A stretch of DNA of 64,000 nucleotides. Origin: Branchiostoma floridae (lineage: Eukaryota > Chordata > Leptocardii > Amphioxiformes > Branchiostomatidae). The DNA is taken from contig NC_049989.1 in the NCBI RefSeq assembly GCF_000003815.2, positions 11,637,704 to 11,701,703 of the forward strand, given 5' to 3'. The translations under genes and the position numbers were made by a program. The notes beneath the pieces are model-generated. The model made no database searches. It was not told the DNA's origin and worked only from the letters and a program-made list of their open reading frames with translations. Below are positions 63,612 through 64,000 of this stretch, piece by piece. Every line of letters starts with the position of its first letter. Positions within the stretch are counted from its first letter, which is position 1.

Positions 63612-63705
63612 TAACTCTAGTTCACCTTTATTTCACTTGGGGTAACATATATCCGTTGTATATTATTATTAGGTTGCCCCGCGGATAAAGGTGAACCAGC
63701 GTTAC
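63612..63705. mobile_element. palindromic MITE, family P, copy 9, ends only
   Basis: TAACTCTAGTTCACCTTTAT and GATAAAGGTGAACCAGCG plus TTAC are both present, with the centre reduced to a short ATT run. The minimal form shows which terminal sequences define the family. Confidence 0.82.
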
Positions 63706-63781
63706 ATATTCAAGAGAGGAAGGGGTGGCTTCCATTAGGATTCGATTTTTTTGACATCAAAACTATATATAACTATATATA

Positions 63782-63925
63782 AAAATATAACACGCACACA
63801 TACAGTCGCACAAACACGCACACGCGCGCACACAGACACACACAAACGCACACAGACACACACAAACAGACACGCACACACAAAGGCACACACATACACA
63901 CAAATGCATACACACAAAGAAACAC
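63782..63925. repeat. CA-rich imperfect microsatellite
   Basis: About 140 bp of ACACAC interrupted by AA, AG, GC and TC variants. Open frames here are simple-sequence artefacts. Confidence 0.95.
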
Positions 63926-64000
63926 AGAAATCATCGCACGTCAGAGACTTTACAAATTCTTTATGTGAAGATCCTCACCGCAAACAATCCAATACATCAT

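Noticed and set aside
63735-63917. Cys/Val-rich minus-strand frame
   Set aside because: It is a translation of the CA-rich microsatellite.

Overview
The window looks like a scaffold piece from an intron-rich, AT-rich invertebrate deuterostome genome. A lancelet (Branchiostoma) is my best guess, inferred from the intron pattern, the single INPP5J/K-type gene and the dense short palindromic transposons; the sequence alone does not prove it. Nothing is bacterial or plasmid-like. Six runs of exactly 100 N are assembly gaps.

Layout. (1) 1-18072: tandem satellite with a 204-bp monomer, about 87 copies, four gaps, higher-order structure and a decayed right edge. (2) 18076-25260: repeat-rich flank: a 216-bp-spaced direct repeat, a broken non-LTR retrotransposon tail, a 1-kb inverted-repeat pair, a second retroelement-like coding scrap with a stop, and three head-to-tail copies of a dispersed repeat. 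(3) 25453-60072, plus strand: one split gene of 12 coding exons for a predicted 636-aa inositol polyphosphate 5-phosphatase with a C-terminal SKICH domain (INPP5J/INPP5K type). Every splice junction is GT-AG, every phase matches, and all catalytic motifs of the family are present. Introns total about 33 kb; intron 9 (15.3 kb) separates the catalytic part from SKICH, and intron 11 (8.2 kb) separates SKICH from a 215-residue acidic Ser-rich tail exon. (4) 60073-64000: probable 3' UTR and downstream flank, with a poly-G run, a fold-back transposon and a CA-rich microsatellite.

The introns are packed with non-autonomous DNA transposons: a palindromic family with nine copies or fragments, a mariner-like element with a TA duplication, a fully fold-back element, a 184-bp element with a TACATT duplication and a 370-bp inverted-repeat element. 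They also hold tRNA-derived SINE-like pieces and an alternating minisatellite directly after exon 9.

Only one protein-coding gene is supported with confidence. I found no convincing new biological system. The most informative structures are the higher-order satellite, the complete 5-phosphatase gene model with its unusual tail, and the palindromic transposon family spread through that gene.
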